Source: Candidatus Enterovibrio altilux | Lineage (GTDB): Bacteria > Pseudomonadota > Gammaproteobacteria > Enterobacterales > Vibrionaceae | Reading direction: 5' to 3' | NCBI RefSeq assembly: GCF_002381345.1 | Contig: NZ_CP020660.1 | Coordinates: 1,240,001-1,304,000, forward strand | Length of the DNA: 64,000 nt | Shown here: positions 9,514 through 19,665 of the stretch, one piece after another | Numbering within the stretch: the stretch's first letter is position 1 | Layout: the number at the start of each line of letters is the position of its first letter | Program-made: the position numbers and the translations under genes | The notes under the pieces: generated by a model | Told to the model about the DNA's origin: nothing | What the model saw: only the letters and a program-made list of their open reading frames with translations | Database searches by the model: none

Positions 9514-11309
9514 TGGGGCACAATTATCTGATGGATGCACTTATTTTTCTTGCTGCTGCTGTTATGGCTGTACCGTTGGCGCAGCATCTAGGTATTGGTT
9601 CTGTGCTGGGATATTTGATAGCAGGCATTATTATTGGACCGTGGGGCTTAGGTCTTATCAGCGATGTTGAAGCTATTTTACACTTTGCAGAGTTAGGTGT
9701 TGTTTTGCTTCTGTTTTTGATCGGTTTAGAACTGAATCCTAAAAAATTATTACAAATGCGCAGACCCATTTTGGGACTTGGTGGCAGTCAGGTATTTATC
9801 AGTTGTGTGGTGATTGGTAGTGTGGTGATGGCCTTTGGTATTGGCCGCATTGATGCTTTAGTCGTAGGTATGGGGTTTACACTTTCTTCAACAGCGATTG
9901 CAATGCGGATCATTGAAGAACAACGCCTTATGCGTAGTGAAGCCGGGCAATCGGCGTTTGCTATTCTATTATTTCAAGACATTGCCGTGATCCCAATGCT
10001 TGCTACCTTGCCTGCATTAGTTGGTGGAGCTGAAGGTAGTTGGATCGACGTGGGTATTATGCTTGGTGCTGTTGCCGCATTGCTTATCGGTGGTCACTAT
10101 TTATTGCGTCCTTTACTTCGTTGGGTCGTGACTAGTCGCGTCAAAGAAATGTTTACCGTCGCTGCTTTATTGTTGGTCATTGGCATTGCACTAGGCATGC
10201 AAGCGCTCGGGCTGTCTATGGCGCTAGGAACATTTCTTGCTGGTGTGCTGCTTGCTGAAAGCGAATATCGTCACGAGTTAGAAATTGCGATTGAGCCGTT
10301 CAAAGGACTATTGCTTGGATTGTTCTTTATTGCCGTGGGCATGGCAGTTAATATGGGTCTGTTGTTCAAATATTTTTTTGAAATTTTTGGTGCTGTCATG
10401 GCACTCATTGGCATAAAATTTATGATTATTTATGGCTTAATGAGGGCGTTTGGCGGTAGCGAAAGATCACGCAGTCAAGTGGCTATATTGCTTAGCCAAG
10501 GTGGTGAATTCGCGTTTGTTCTTTTTACCGCTGCGCGAGGAGAAGGATTACTTAATCCGTCACTAAATGCTTTTTTGCTGGTAATAGTGAGTTTGTCGAT
10601 GATGACCACACCTATTATTTTAACGCTGCAAAAAATTTGGTTTGTACGTACTTTTAATGCTGATATTGCAGAACCTGCAAATCAGATATTTGATCAAGAA
10701 TGTGGACGTGTTATTATAACAGGTTTTGGTCGTTTCGGACAAATGGTTGGACGCTTATTGTTTGCTAACAAAATTAAACTAACGATCCTGGAACGCGATC
10801 CTTCTCAAATTGCACTGCTTCGTAAGTTTGGCTACAAAGTGTATTATGGAGATGCTACTCAGCTTGATTTGTTGCGAGCGGCAGGAGCAGAAACGGCGGA
10901 AGTGATTGTTGTGTGTACTGATTCGCCTGAAGAAGTAATTGAAATTGTTGAGCTTTGCCAACAGTATTTTCCAAATTTACAGGTGTTTGCACGAGCCCGA
11001 AGTCGTGTTGAAGCTAATCAACTGCTAGGTCACAATGTGGATGGATTCGCGAGAGAAACTTTTTTAAGTGCACTGGACTTGGGTAAGCAGACATTAATTG
11101 CCTTGGGTATGCACCCATATAAAGCAAAACGTGCTGAGACCTTTTTTAAAAAATTGGATGAGACGCGATTGCATGAGATGCAACCCCATCACAGTGAGGA
11201 TGTATCAGCTTCGTCACGAACTAAAGAAGCCCGTTTGGAGCTTGAGGAATTGTTTGACCTTGAGATGAAAGGGGACACCGAACGTCACAAAAGTTGGAAT
11301 CGAGAATAA
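9513..11309 (+). CDS. kefB: Glutathione-regulated potassium/proton antiporter KefB
   Basis: A 598-residue CPA2 antiporter. The N-terminal ~370 residues form about a dozen membrane spans with family motifs (LGVVLLLFLIGLEL, LSSTAIAMRIIEEQ, LAGVLLAESEYRHE). A cytoplasmic RCK/TrkA-N domain begins around residue 395 (GRVIITGFGRFGQMVGRLL), with YGDATQLDLLRAAGA later in it. The protein extrudes K+ during electrophile stress and is held closed by glutathione. The ATG at 9513 overlaps the kefG TGA; a GTG immediately upstream at 9510 is an alternative. The short Lys/Glu-rich tail ends 41 bp before yheV. Confidence 0.94.
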   Translation: MGHNYLMDALIFLAAAVMAVPLAQHLGIGSVLGYLIAGIIIGPWGLGLISDVEAILHFAELGVVLLLFLIGLELNPKKLLQMRRPILGLGGSQVFISCVVIGSVVMAFGIGRIDALVVGMGFTLSSTAIAMRIIEEQRLMRSEAGQSAFAILLFQDIAVIPMLATLPALVGGAEGSWIDVGIMLGAVAALLIGGHYLLRPLLRWVVTSRVKEMFTVAALLLVIGIALGMQALGLSMALGTFLAGVLLAESEYRHELEIAIEPFKGLLLGLFFIAVGMAVNMGLLFKYFFEIFGAVMALIGIKFMIIYGLMRAFGGSERSRSQVAILLSQGGEFAFVLFTAARGEGLLNPSLNAFLLVIVSLSMMTTPIILTLQKIWFVRTFNADIAEPANQIFDQECGRVIITGFGRFGQMVGRLLFANKIKLTILERDPSQIALLRKFGYKVYYGDATQLDLLRAAGAETAEVIVVCTDSPEEVIEIVELCQQYFPNLQVFARARSRVEANQLLGHNVDGFARETFLSALDLGKQTLIALGMHPYKAKRAETFFKKLDETRLHEMQPHHSEDVSASSRTKEARLELEELFDLEMKGDTERHKSWNRE

Positions 11310-11350
11310 ACACCGTTTGGTGTGACTTAAGAGTTATAGGGGGGGAGAAC

Positions 11351-11560
11351 ATGAGCAAGAAATATTTTATTGCGGGTGCTATCTGCCCATTGTGTCAAGG
11401 AAGTGATACGCTGCGTTGGTGGAAAGACCCCCATGTGAAAGTCATCGATTGCATTAAATGCGGGTATTTGAACCGCAGATCACCGCTTACGGAAGAGAAA
11501 GTGGAGCATATTTCTGAAGATCCTGACACACGAGTGATTGGGGTATTCAAACCCCAGTGA
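11351..11560 (+). CDS. yheV: YheV family putative zinc-ribbon protein
   Basis: A 69-residue protein with two CxxC pairs (CPLCQG and CIKCGY) forming a probable zinc ribbon, matching the small YheV family found next to kefB in enterobacteria and vibrios. The function of the family is not established. The ATG at 11351 follows a strong ribosome binding site (GGGGGGAG). An in-frame start further upstream at 11294 would overlap the kefB end and lacks support. Its position after kefGB suggests it is the last gene of that operon. Confidence 0.88.
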   Translation: MSKKYFIAGAICPLCQGSDTLRWWKDPHVKVIDCIKCGYLNRRSPLTEEKVEHISEDPDTRVIGVFKPQ

Positions 11561-11581
11561 TAGTTGGTTGCATAATTTTTT

Positions 11582-12438
11582 GTATTTTAGGCATGCTTAG
11601 TTCTGTCAGCTTATTTAACGTTTTTACCATGGCGTAAATTTTGCTAATCTGAGCATTGTAATCTCTTAAGCTCAATGTTCCTCCGAATAGTTTTTTGACT
11701 CGCAACATTGCTGTCTCTGATAGGAAACGTTTATGGTAACCACACCTCGTTTTCTAATGTTGATTTGAACCATTCATTTAATACGAAGGTTGCGTAATAT
11801 TTTTTGGGGTCGTAGGCACCATAGCTTGATATTTTATGGGTTTTTCAGTAGGTTTATTGGAGCAAATTAGGTAGCATTTTACCGTCAGTTACACTTGATT
11901 CAGCAAAAGTGAGTTTATGCGTATCTATATCTGTTGCGAAATGTAATTTGAGTCAGACTAACCAGTTGCTGCTAATGCTATGCTTTTTACTTTTCACTCG
12001 TCTTCACCGTAACTTTTAGCTCAATAAAACCAATAGTTAAGTGTTGGATAGTTACTGGAATCTTCGTTTTGAACTCAACGTTAACTGTTTTTGTTTGCTA
12101 ACGTATAAATAGTGAGGGAATGATAATGGCAGCTGAACAAATTTAAAAAATAGAATTAATGAATTTTTGCAGACCTCTTAATGGCGTTGAAAATACGCGT
12201 TTAACCATGAAAGTCATCGTAATGGCTAAGTCATTAAATAAAAAAGTTTTTCACGATTATCCTGTTTGATCCAATTCCATAGCTAATTGGCTTTTTCAAC
12301 AATTCAGAATGTCAGTGAACTACAATTGATTATACTACTTCCAGTTAGTTATTTTGTATTCAAGTTTACACAGAGACCTAAGTATGCAAATGCACTTGAC
12401 TCTTCAGATTGTATCATTGATGATTGGAGACATAAAGT
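11582..12438 (-). mobile_element. IS5-family remnant lacking its 3' terminus
   Basis: The leftmost ~70 bp of the element are missing, so similarity starts at TTTAGGCATGCTTAGTTCTG. The interior has many small deletions. The 5' terminus is recognisable only as GATTGGAGACATAAAG ending near 12438. No transposase frame survives. It fills the gap between yheV and the 3' end of uppP. Confidence 0.75.
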
Positions 12439-12447
12439 TCTCTTTAG

Positions 12448-13251
12448 TTATCGTATCATCAAAAATACCGCTAAGCTAACGCCTAGCAAAATACGGTAAA
12501 TAATGAACGGCTTCATACCCATCGTCATCACGATCTGCAAGAACCAGTGAATGCAAATATACGCACACACGAATGAAACAAGGACGCCCACAAAGATTGG
12601 CTCCCACATCACAGGAACATCACTATTTGCTAAGCCAAGGCCGAGGTAACAACCTGCAATGGTGATAAGAGGAATCGATATCAGGAATGAGAAACGTGCA
12701 GCTGCTTCACGAGTATACCCTAGATACAAAGCCATGGTTATGGTTGCTCCAGAGCGAGACGTACCAGGAATCATCGCTAGAGCTTGCCACAAACCAATTA
12801 ATAATGCCGACTTTGGTGTGGTTTTGTATTCGTCAATGTTGCATTTCGCGTTGCTGTCCACCCACCATAGTAATAAACCAAAAATAACACAGGTCACTGT
12901 AATTACCCACACAGAGCGTAAATAGACTTCGATTATATCTTTCATAAATAAACCGAAGATACAGGTCGGAATGGTAGCCAGCACAATCATCCATGCCAAA
13001 GTAGCATCAGCGGAGCGTTCATCTTTAAAAATTGAACGAAAAAAAGCCCCCAATAGCTGTGTAACTTCCTTACGAAGGTAGCTAACAACCGCAAAGAGTG
13101 TACCCATGTGCACAGCTACATCGAATGCAATGCCTTGATCTTGCCACCCTAAAATTATTGAAGGGAGAATAAGGTGTGCGGAGCTAGAAACAGGAAGGAA
13201 TTCTGTTAGCCCCTGAATTAAAGCCAGCATAGAGGCTTCAAATATGCTCAT
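12448..13251 (-). CDS. uppP: Undecaprenyl-diphosphatase UppP (BacA)
   Basis: A 267-residue polytopic membrane enzyme that dephosphorylates undecaprenyl pyrophosphate to recycle the peptidoglycan lipid carrier. Both catalytic signatures are intact: [15 protein letters not shown] near the N-terminus and [17 protein letters not shown] in the second half. Full length for the family, although IS debris ends only 10 bp after the stop. The neighbouring folK remnant and folB upstream on the same strand reproduce the Vibrio folB-folK-uppP order. Confidence 0.94.
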   Translation of the reverse strand: MSIFEASMLALIQGLTEFLPVSSSAHLILPSIILGWQDQGIAFDVAVHMGTLFAVVSYLRKEVTQLLGAFFRSIFKDERSADATLAWMIVLATIPTCIFGLFMKDIIEVYLRSVWVITVTCVIFGLLLWWVDSNAKCNIDEYKTTPKSALLIGLWQALAMIPGTSRSGATITMALYLGYTREAAARFSFLISIPLITIAGCYLGLGLANSDVPVMWEPIFVGVLVSFVCAYICIHWFLQIVMTMGMKPFIIYRILLGVSLAVFLMIR

Positions 13252-13278
13252 AAATAATCACTTATAGCGTTAAAAAAA

Positions 13279-13684
13279 TCACGACATGGAGAAATTAGTA
13301 ACCGGCCATAACGGCTGATCGCCTGTGAAAGCAAATTTATACATATCTTTTCACGGAAACTTTGAACCTTATGAGCGCATTGCATCACCATACGTCAGCA
13401 GATCAATATCTAACGTACGATCACGACACCTTACTCTTTTAGGTTCACTTCCACATTGCGGCTTTATTTTGCGCAGTATAACTTTACTTCCTTCAAACGT
13501 CAGTTTGGTATGATGCTCAATGACAAGGTTATAAAAATTAGGGCCACCAAAAATCAGCAGTACAGCTTCAAAAATCTGAGAACAATGACAATGCGGATTA
13601 AGCATGCTCAGTGCGGCAAGCCCTGTAAAAAATATAGTATTTGTGGTCAACATTGTATCCTACGATTACCAATACCTGCGTCTC
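13279..13684 (-). pseudogene. folK: folK remnant (HPPK, folate pathway), frameshifted with internal deletion
   Basis: Pieces of a 6-hydroxymethyl-7,8-dihydropterin pyrophosphokinase are in different frames: VLVIVGYNVD (family: VYIGIGSNVD), then TGLAALSM and GGPNFYNLVIE, then CRDRTLDIDLLTYGD (the conserved SPRTLDLDLLLYGD region), and finally DQPLWPVTNF, the family C-terminus. The section between YGD and QPLWPV is mostly deleted. It lies between folB and uppP. Vibrios usually carry a second folK elsewhere, so folate synthesis need not be lost. Confidence 0.85.
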
Positions 13685-13695
13685 TATTCCTAGTG

Positions 13696-14049
13696 CTATC
13701 TTGTACCTCGTTCAATTGTCACACCTACGGTGCGAGCTTGTGGTACTGCACCCGGTTTGCTGACCCTTACACGGATCCAAGGCACTGAAAATTGCGTTTG
13801 AATCAAAAATGCAACTTCTTCTGCAACACGTTCAACTAACAAGAAATGTCCCTGCTCAATATGCTGAATCACTGCCTCACTAACAGCAGCATAGTTTAGC
13901 GTAAAACCTACATTATCACTTGCTGCAGCAGGCTTATTGTCATGGGCTAGTTCGATATCAAACATAAGTTTTTGTTTGATGTGCTGCTCCCAGCTATAAG
14001 CACCTATAGTGGTAATAACTTCAAGTTGTTCAATAAATACTAAATCCAT
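13696..14049 (-). CDS. folB: Dihydroneopterin aldolase FolB
   Basis: A 117-residue tunnelling-fold enzyme that cleaves 7,8-dihydroneopterin to 6-hydroxymethyl-dihydropterin and glycolaldehyde in folate synthesis. Typical features are IEQLEVITTIGAYSWEQ (active-site Glu region), LNYAAVSEAV, FLLVERVAEEVA and VRVSKPGAVPQA. Length is normal and there is no damage. It is the intact upstream gene of a former folB-folK-uppP cluster whose middle gene has decayed. An IS-derived palindrome starts 49 bp upstream. Confidence 0.93.
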   Translation of the reverse strand: MDLVFIEQLEVITTIGAYSWEQHIKQKLMFDIELAHDNKPAAASDNVGFTLNYAAVSEAVIQHIEQGHFLLVERVAEEVAFLIQTQFSVPWIRVRVSKPGAVPQARTVGVTIERGTR

Positions 14050-14097
14050 GTTCAGTTAAATTTTTTTATAAATTGGATATTCATTATGCACAAAAGT

Positions 14098-14267
14098 GAC
14101 TTTGTTTCCTAATGCAAGTTAAAATAATAAATTTTAACATAATTCATCATTAAACAATTGTATTGACTGTAGGCATACTTAGTCCGGTCAGCCTAAAACA
14201 AAAGCGATTGCTTAATCGTTCATGGTGTTGGGATTTGCTATTTGAACTCGAATTAGGCAATAGAGCC
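14098..14267. mobile_element. 170 bp palindromic miniature element made of two inverted IS 3' ends
   Basis: The left arm begins GACTTTGTTTCCTAA and reads as an inverted IS 3' end. At about 14195 it switches to the same 3' end in plus orientation, finishing TTAGGCAATAGAGCC. No transposase sequence is left. The arms can pair over most of their length, so transcripts or single strands should form a long hairpin. Confidence 0.78.
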
Positions 14268-14955
14268 ACAAGGATTCATTACTTCCATTTTCAAACTTGC
14301 TCAACTGCCGTTGTCATGCCATCATTATTTGTGCGCTAGTAAACGAATTAAAACGATTCTTCTTGCATTTAAGACGAAGACTAAAAGAACCATTCAACAC
14401 TGAGCTATTGATTCTACGGGTTTAGAAGTCTACGGTGCCGGAGAACGAAAAGTAAAAAAGCTTGGCACTGATGGGGAACGAAAAATTTCACACAAGTTAT
14501 ATTTAGCGGTAAATATAAATATATATGAAATTATTGCTGCTGAGTTTAGTGCATCCAATGTGACTGACGATGAAGTGCTATTTAATGGACTCGGATAAAT
14601 CCGCTGAGTAATCCATAATATATCAGGTCGTGGTATGTGCGACATTAAACCATGTTACGAAACTGTTTGTGTTAAATGAGCAGTTCCATTTGATTTGTCA
14701 AGAAAAGGAGTAACTTTGGGGGGAGCTAAGTATGGTAACCATAAACGTTCCCTATCAGAGACGGCAATGTTCCGAGTCAAAAAACTGCTTGGAGGACATA
14801 GAGCCGAAGAGGTTATAATATTTAGATTCGTGATACTGAAGCCATGATAAAAGCGTTAAAGACGTTAAGAGTGCTCAGTATGCTTGAAATGAAAGCTCTC
14901 ATCTAATAGTTAACTATGACTTGTTGCGTTGAATACGGATTAAAAAATAAAACCA
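14268..14955 (+). mobile_element. 5'-truncated IS5-family copy, dead
   Basis: It begins abruptly inside the transposase region (GGATTCATTACTTCCATTTTC) next to the palindrome. It retains IDSTGLEVYGAGERKVKKLG- and EIIAAEFSASNVTDDEVL-type coding, and decays into an unrecognisable 3' terminus near 14955. Stops interrupt the frame after the second of these segments. Confidence 0.78.
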
Positions 14956-15180
14956 CTCATTAGCGTCCGAATACATCAGATGTTTCAGGTGTTTAATCCT
15001 ACATGTTCAAATTAGTTTAGTTGGGATGAAATAAACTATGTGAAAGGTAAGTCTGCACAAGTTTGTCTACAAAATTAGCGAATAAACATGCGTGTGATTT
15101 CATACGTAATGTTTATTTACCACTGTTCGTATAGTGTGATTAAATAACTATTAATAGATATTTATATTTGAGGTTGTCCA

Positions 15181-15663
15181 GTGATAGATGGCGATGGCTA
15201 CCGGCCTAATGTAGGGATTATTATCTGTAATATCTACGGTCAGGTCCTCTGGGCTCGTCGATGCGGACAACACTTTTGGCAGTTTCCTCAAGGTGGTATT
15301 GATGACGGAGAAACTTCTGAACAAGCCATGTTTCGTGAGCTATATGAAGAAGTTGGACTGTCTGAAAAAGATGTGCGAATTATGGCGATAAGCCGTTATT
15401 GGTTACATTATAAGTTACCAAAACGTTTAGTTCGGTGGAATGCAAAATCAGTGTGTATTGGACAAAAACAAAAATGGTTTTTGTTGAAATTGGAATGTGT
15501 CGAGTCTAAAGTGAATGTGCAGCGTGGAAGTATACCTGAATTCGATGGTTGGCGCTGGGTGAGTTATTGGTATCCTGTAAGGCAAGTGGTGTCATTTAAG
15601 CGCAATGTTTATAGATGTGCAATGAAAGAATTTGTGACAATTGCAATGCCTTTTTATGGGTGA
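15181..15663 (+). CDS. rppH: RNA pyrophosphohydrolase RppH
   Basis: A 160-residue Nudix hydrolase that removes pyrophosphate from 5'-triphosphorylated mRNA and so triggers RNase E decay. The Nudix box [20 protein letters not shown] is intact, as are [29 protein letters not shown] and [18 protein letters not shown]-like segments. The start is GTG at 15181, matching the conserved M-I-D-x-D-G-Y N-terminus. The protein stops right after [12 protein letters not shown], about 16 residues short of E. coli RppH, losing the basic tail. The ptsP remnant follows, as in other gammaproteobacteria. Confidence 0.93.
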   Translation: MIDGDGYRPNVGIIICNIYGQVLWARRCGQHFWQFPQGGIDDGETSEQAMFRELYEEVGLSEKDVRIMAISRYWLHYKLPKRLVRWNAKSVCIGQKQKWFLLKLECVESKVNVQRGSIPEFDGWRWVSYWYPVRQVVSFKRNVYRCAMKEFVTIAMPFYG

Positions 15664-15717
15664 AACATACAATGCAAAGTTCAGAGAGGTTCCACACAAA
15701 ACTAGAAGGCTAAAACG

Positions 15718-16212
15718 ATGGTATTAATGTCAACTAAATTGCAGAATATAGGATATAATTTTATTTATTCAAGTGATGTGAAGCAGTTGTTTAAAACTTT
15801 GGTTGGTGACACGCGTGAAGCGATGACCATAAAATATTGCTATGCTTATACGATTTCCCATGACTGATAGTCGATGAGTTAATGCTACGAAAAGATTAAA
15901 TGCCTATGCTAGCTGTATTTTCTTATTTTTTGATGCAAGTTTGGTTTGGTTGATTGAACGCGAAGCTGAGCTTATTAATATTGCTTATGCTAGTGTCCAT
16001 GCTGAATTTGAATGCTTCTCTAACCTTGGTAAAGACCCCTTTAATCCTTTTCTTAGTCTTAGCCTCATTTGCCAATATAAAGTACTCGATGTATTAATTA
16101 TCTAACTACATAATCCTCATTCAGTCAATGAAAGTGAAGAGTGGTTTTTTATCTTGTTGTTATCTCCGTTTATTACTAGTTTTAATGACTTTAGCCTAAC
16201 AGTAATAATAGT
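15718..16212 (+). pseudogene. ptsP: ptsP remnant (PTS-Ntr enzyme I), only GAF-domain pieces left
   Basis: Starting at the ATG at 15718, pieces in alternating frames match the N-terminal GAF domain of PtsP: QLFKTLVGDTREAMTIKYCY, LNAYASCIFLFFDASLVWLI, REAELINIAYASVHAEFECF then SNLGKDPFNPFL, and VNESEEWFFILLL (family: DESEESFLVTLA). Stops and frameshifts separate them. The remaining ~600 codons, including the phosphoryl-transfer domains, are missing and replaced by IS debris. The position after rppH supports the call. Confidence 0.87.
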
Positions 16213-16711
16213 TTAGCTTTATTTTTTAATGTGAGTTCAGATAAAAAATGTCATAGGCTTGAATATTTAAATGAACCTAGCTATTTAAAGCATAGATTAA
16301 TAGTCAAGCTTTTTGATTTAGGAAATAAAATTCATCCAAGATGAAGACGAAAGGGTCCATCTAAAATTTAGTCATTGATCTCACCAAAAGAAGGAATAAT
16401 TTTTTAGGAACGAGATCACCCGTTTAATTTAGCGGTTAGTTATCAAAAATTATACAGTTTCAATCAGCATTGAAAAATAATGAGGTATGGTTACCATAAA
16501 CGTTCTCTATCAGAGACGGTAATGTTTTGAGTGAAAAACGATTTGGAGAGATATTGGGCTTCAGGGATCACAATGCCCAGATTAGTGAAATCTACGCAAT
16601 GATAAAAACGTTAAATAAGCTAACAGAGTTAGGCATGCCTAAAATGAAAGCGCTTGTTTAATCGTGCATTATGTGGAATTTGCTACTTGAGCTTTAATGA
16701 AAAACAAAGCT
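16213..16711. mobile_element. Mosaic of three IS5-family fragments
   Basis: A 35 bp minus 3' end (AGCTTTATTTTTTAATGTGA) is fused to a minus 5' end (about 16250-16330). A plus-oriented 3' third follows, starting in the transposase (GAACGAGATCACCCGTTTAA) and ending GAAAAACAAAGC near 16711. None of it can encode a transposase. Confidence 0.75.
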
Positions 16712-17010
16712 TGTAATGAGAAAAATACTTAATATATTTTTCAATGAATTATCCAGATTCAAAATGACGTTATGGTGTATAGAGAGTTTTAATGTATATA
16801 ATATTTCTCCCTGAGAACAAAGATATTGTTGGTAAGCTCTATACGTAATGCATTAAGAGGGAGAACTTGATCCTTCACATTTATTTGAAATGATACCATA
16901 AACAAACGATCAGATATTAAAAGTCAACGGAAGCGTATGACAAAATCATTGGTAAATTCATTGAATATGAGTCTGACTTTTAAATCATAATGAACTTATT
17001 GAATACATAA
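16712..17010 (+). pseudogene. IS1-family remnant (InsB C-terminus)
   Basis: Translation with a few stops gives KDIVGKLYT, CIKREN, and finally AYDKIIGKFIEYESDF, which follows the IS1 InsB tail (HIVGKLFTQRIERNN ... HDKVIGTFIE). The DNA is similar to the InsB part at 37490-37786, including the shared AACTTATTGAATACATAA that follows the gene in both and may be the element terminus. The remaining 155 bp up to arcB hold no recognisable gene and presumably contain the arcB promoter. Confidence 0.7.
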
Positions 17011-17165
17011 TCTAGCAAAGCATGCATGGCCAAATGGTATTACTTCTACAGAATCATAATCTAATCAGTGAATAAATTGATACATCTGCAGTATTTGAAT
17101 GCCTTTTTTGATTATTCATGTCGCTCGCTGTGATGTTGCTTCTACACTGTTGATTAGGAAGTTCA

Positions 17166-19511
17166 ATGAAGCAAATTAAACTTTTGGCACAATACTACGT
17201 TAATCTTTTGGTTAAACTTGGCATTGTTCGATTTAGTATGTTATTGGCCCTAGCGCTTATAGCGCTTGCTGTTGTAGTGCAAGTCACTATTACATTAGTA
17301 CTTAATGGTAGTGTTCATGATAACGATATTCTTCGTTTTGTCATTTTCGGTCTTCTTATCACACCTTGGGCTGTCTATTTTCTGTCTGTCGTTGTTGATC
17401 AGCTTGAAAAATCACGACAGCACCTTACTACATTTATTGAAAAGCTCGAAGAGATGCGCTTTCGTGATATGGAGTTAAATCGTCAGCTGACGTATAATGT
17501 TGAGCAGCTCAATCAAGAAATTGAGGAGCGTAAACGAGCAGAAGTAGCGCGCAAAGCAGCGATACTTTCTTTAAAAAAGGAAGTACATCGGCGTGAAAAA
17601 GCACAATTAGAATTAGCTGAGCAAACAGCATTGCTTCGATCGTTTATTGATGCGTCACCTGACTTGATTTATTACCGTAATGAAAAAGGTAAATTTTCAG
17701 GGTGCAATAAAGCAATGGAAGACTTAACGGGTAAAAGAGAGAGTGAGCTCGTTGGTTTGACGCCTTGGGATATTTATAGCAAAGACATTGCCAGTAAAGT
17801 GGTTGAAACAGATCAACAAGTGTTTGATAATAATGTGTCACTTACATATGAGCAATGGCTCATATACAGTGACGGGCAGAAGGCCTATTTTGAACTACGA
17901 AAGCTACCGTTTTACTCTCAAGATGGTTTCCGATTGGGGTTGGTTGGATTTGGTCGGGAAATAACGGAACGTAAGCGTTATCAAGATGAGCTAGAAAAAG
18001 TGAATCAGGATAAAATAGCATTTATTTCCACGATTAGCCACGAATTGCGAACGCCACTAAATGGCATTGTTGGTTTGAGTCGTATGTTGCTGGATACTCG
18101 TTTATCCTGTGAGCAGTCAGATTATTTACGTACCATACATGTTAGTGCTATTACATTAGGTAATATATTTAATGATATCATTGATTTAGATAAGTATGAT
18201 CGTAGTAAGTTAGAGTTGGTTTCCCAACCAATAGATTTACTTGATTTTATGACAGAAATTGAAAATATTAGCGGATTAATGGCTGAGCAGCAAGGTCTTC
18301 GCTTTTCGCTAGACAAAATCACATTATTTCCTCCATCGGTAATGCTTGATGCCACGCGCCTTCGTCAAATATTGTGGAATTTAGTGGGTAACGCCGTGAA
18401 GTTCACTAAGCAAGGAATCGTGAACGTTGTGGCGAGGTGTAATGTTAAGGATAATATCGCACACTTACAATTTGATGTGGGAGACAGTGGCATTGGCATT
18501 CCACTTGAAGAACAGAATAAGATCTTCGCGATGTACTATCAAGTGCAGCAAGAAGAAAATAACCTGCATGCAGTAGGGACGGGAATTGGATTGGCAGTAT
18601 CGAGAAAGCTTGCTCGTTTGATGGGAGGCGATATTGTTGTAGATAGCAAAGTTGGTGAAGGGAGTACGTTTACCGTTACCTTGGGTGTGCCTTTGTCTGA
18701 ACCTTCTAAAGATATAGGAATAATTATTGTCGAGCAAATACCACTGAAAATCTTACTTGTTGAGGATATCGAACTTAACATTACAGTGACGGTAGATCTG
18801 CTGGAAGGCCTTGGTCATACGGTGATTGTTGCGCGATGTGGAAAAAAAGCACTGGAAATTCTCCCAACTACGTATTTTGATCTTTTATTATTAGACATTC
18901 AGCTTCCTGATATGACAGGGTTTGATATCGTGAAGGTATTGCGTGATGGTAATGTATCATTACCTCCTCTGGTGGCTCTTACCGCTAATGTTATTAAAGA
19001 TAAAACAGAATATATTGCTAGAGGCATGGACGATGCCATCAGTAAACCTATTAGTGTAAGCGCAGTGGTTGACGTTATTGAACGTTTAGTTATGCAATGT
19101 CATTTTAGTAAAGAGCAGACGGTAGTCCTTGGGCAAAAGCGACTGAACAATAATTTGTATGCAACATTATTGGATCTTGAAATGTTGAGTTCTTATGTCG
19201 ATATAGTAGGTCCTGTACCTGTATATAAGAGCATTATTATGTTTGAAAAGTTGATGCCTGAATACTTGCAAATTCTTGGTAGCAATGTGATAGCTAAAGA
19301 TCAGAGAAGTATTGCTAGTAAGGCACACCAGATAAAAAGTGCTGCATGTTCTATTGGTTTGAAACACATTCAGAAAGTGGCTCAAAAGGCTCAATCTCCG
19401 GATCTTCCTGCATGGTGGGAAAACATTACGGATTGGGTCGATGAGATTCAAGCAAGTTATAGCCATGATCTCGGTGTGCTTAAGCAATGGTTGAATGAAT
19501 ACAAAAAATAA
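17166..19511 (+). CDS. arcB: Aerobic respiration control sensor histidine kinase ArcB
   Basis: A 781-residue tripartite hybrid kinase. Two membrane spans (about residues 20-47 and 56-77) are followed by a leucine-zipper-like coiled coil and a PAS domain (ASPDLIYYRNEKGKFSGCN). The kinase core has His292 in ISHELRTPLNG and N/G boxes (NLVGNAVKFTK, DSGIGIP, GTGIGLAVS). A receiver domain has Asp577 in LLLLDIQLPD, and an HPt domain has His721 in KAHQIKSA. All phosphorelay residues are present. ArcB senses the quinone redox state and phosphorylates ArcA. Its retention indicates that the cells still face changing oxygen. Confidence 0.95.
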   Translation: MKQIKLLAQYYVNLLVKLGIVRFSMLLALALIALAVVVQVTITLVLNGSVHDNDILRFVIFGLLITPWAVYFLSVVVDQLEKSRQHLTTFIEKLEEMRFRDMELNRQLTYNVEQLNQEIEERKRAEVARKAAILSLKKEVHRREKAQLELAEQTALLRSFIDASPDLIYYRNEKGKFSGCNKAMEDLTGKRESELVGLTPWDIYSKDIASKVVETDQQVFDNNVSLTYEQWLIYSDGQKAYFELRKLPFYSQDGFRLGLVGFGREITERKRYQDELEKVNQDKIAFISTISHELRTPLNGIVGLSRMLLDTRLSCEQSDYLRTIHVSAITLGNIFNDIIDLDKYDRSKLELVSQPIDLLDFMTEIENISGLMAEQQGLRFSLDKITLFPPSVMLDATRLRQILWNLVGNAVKFTKQGIVNVVARCNVKDNIAHLQFDVGDSGIGIPLEEQNKIFAMYYQVQQEENNLHAVGTGIGLAVSRKLARLMGGDIVVDSKVGEGSTFTVTLGVPLSEPSKDIGIIIVEQIPLKILLVEDIELNITVTVDLLEGLGHTVIVARCGKKALEILPTTYFDLLLLDIQLPDMTGFDIVKVLRDGNVSLPPLVALTANVIKDKTEYIARGMDDAISKPISVSAVVDVIERLVMQCHFSKEQTVVLGQKRLNNNLYATLLDLEMLSSYVDIVGPVPVYKSIIMFEKLMPEYLQILGSNVIAKDQRSIASKAHQIKSAACSIGLKHIQKVAQKAQSPDLPAWWENITDWVDEIQASYSHDLGVLKQWLNEYKK

Positions 19512-19665
19512 ATGAGTTTTTAAAAATGATGAATGTATTGTGAGTATAGCACGTGTTTATTAAAAGCTCACAGCTTAAGCCAGTACCATCAGATAACCCA
19601 GAGTCTTACAATGTATAATACTATGAACTTAAGAACTGGTGACTTTTTTATTCCTTGTTCCCGTC

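Noticed and set aside
13325-13788. Plus-strand frames opposite folK and folB
   Set aside because: Shadows of the folK remnant and folB, with no family similarity.
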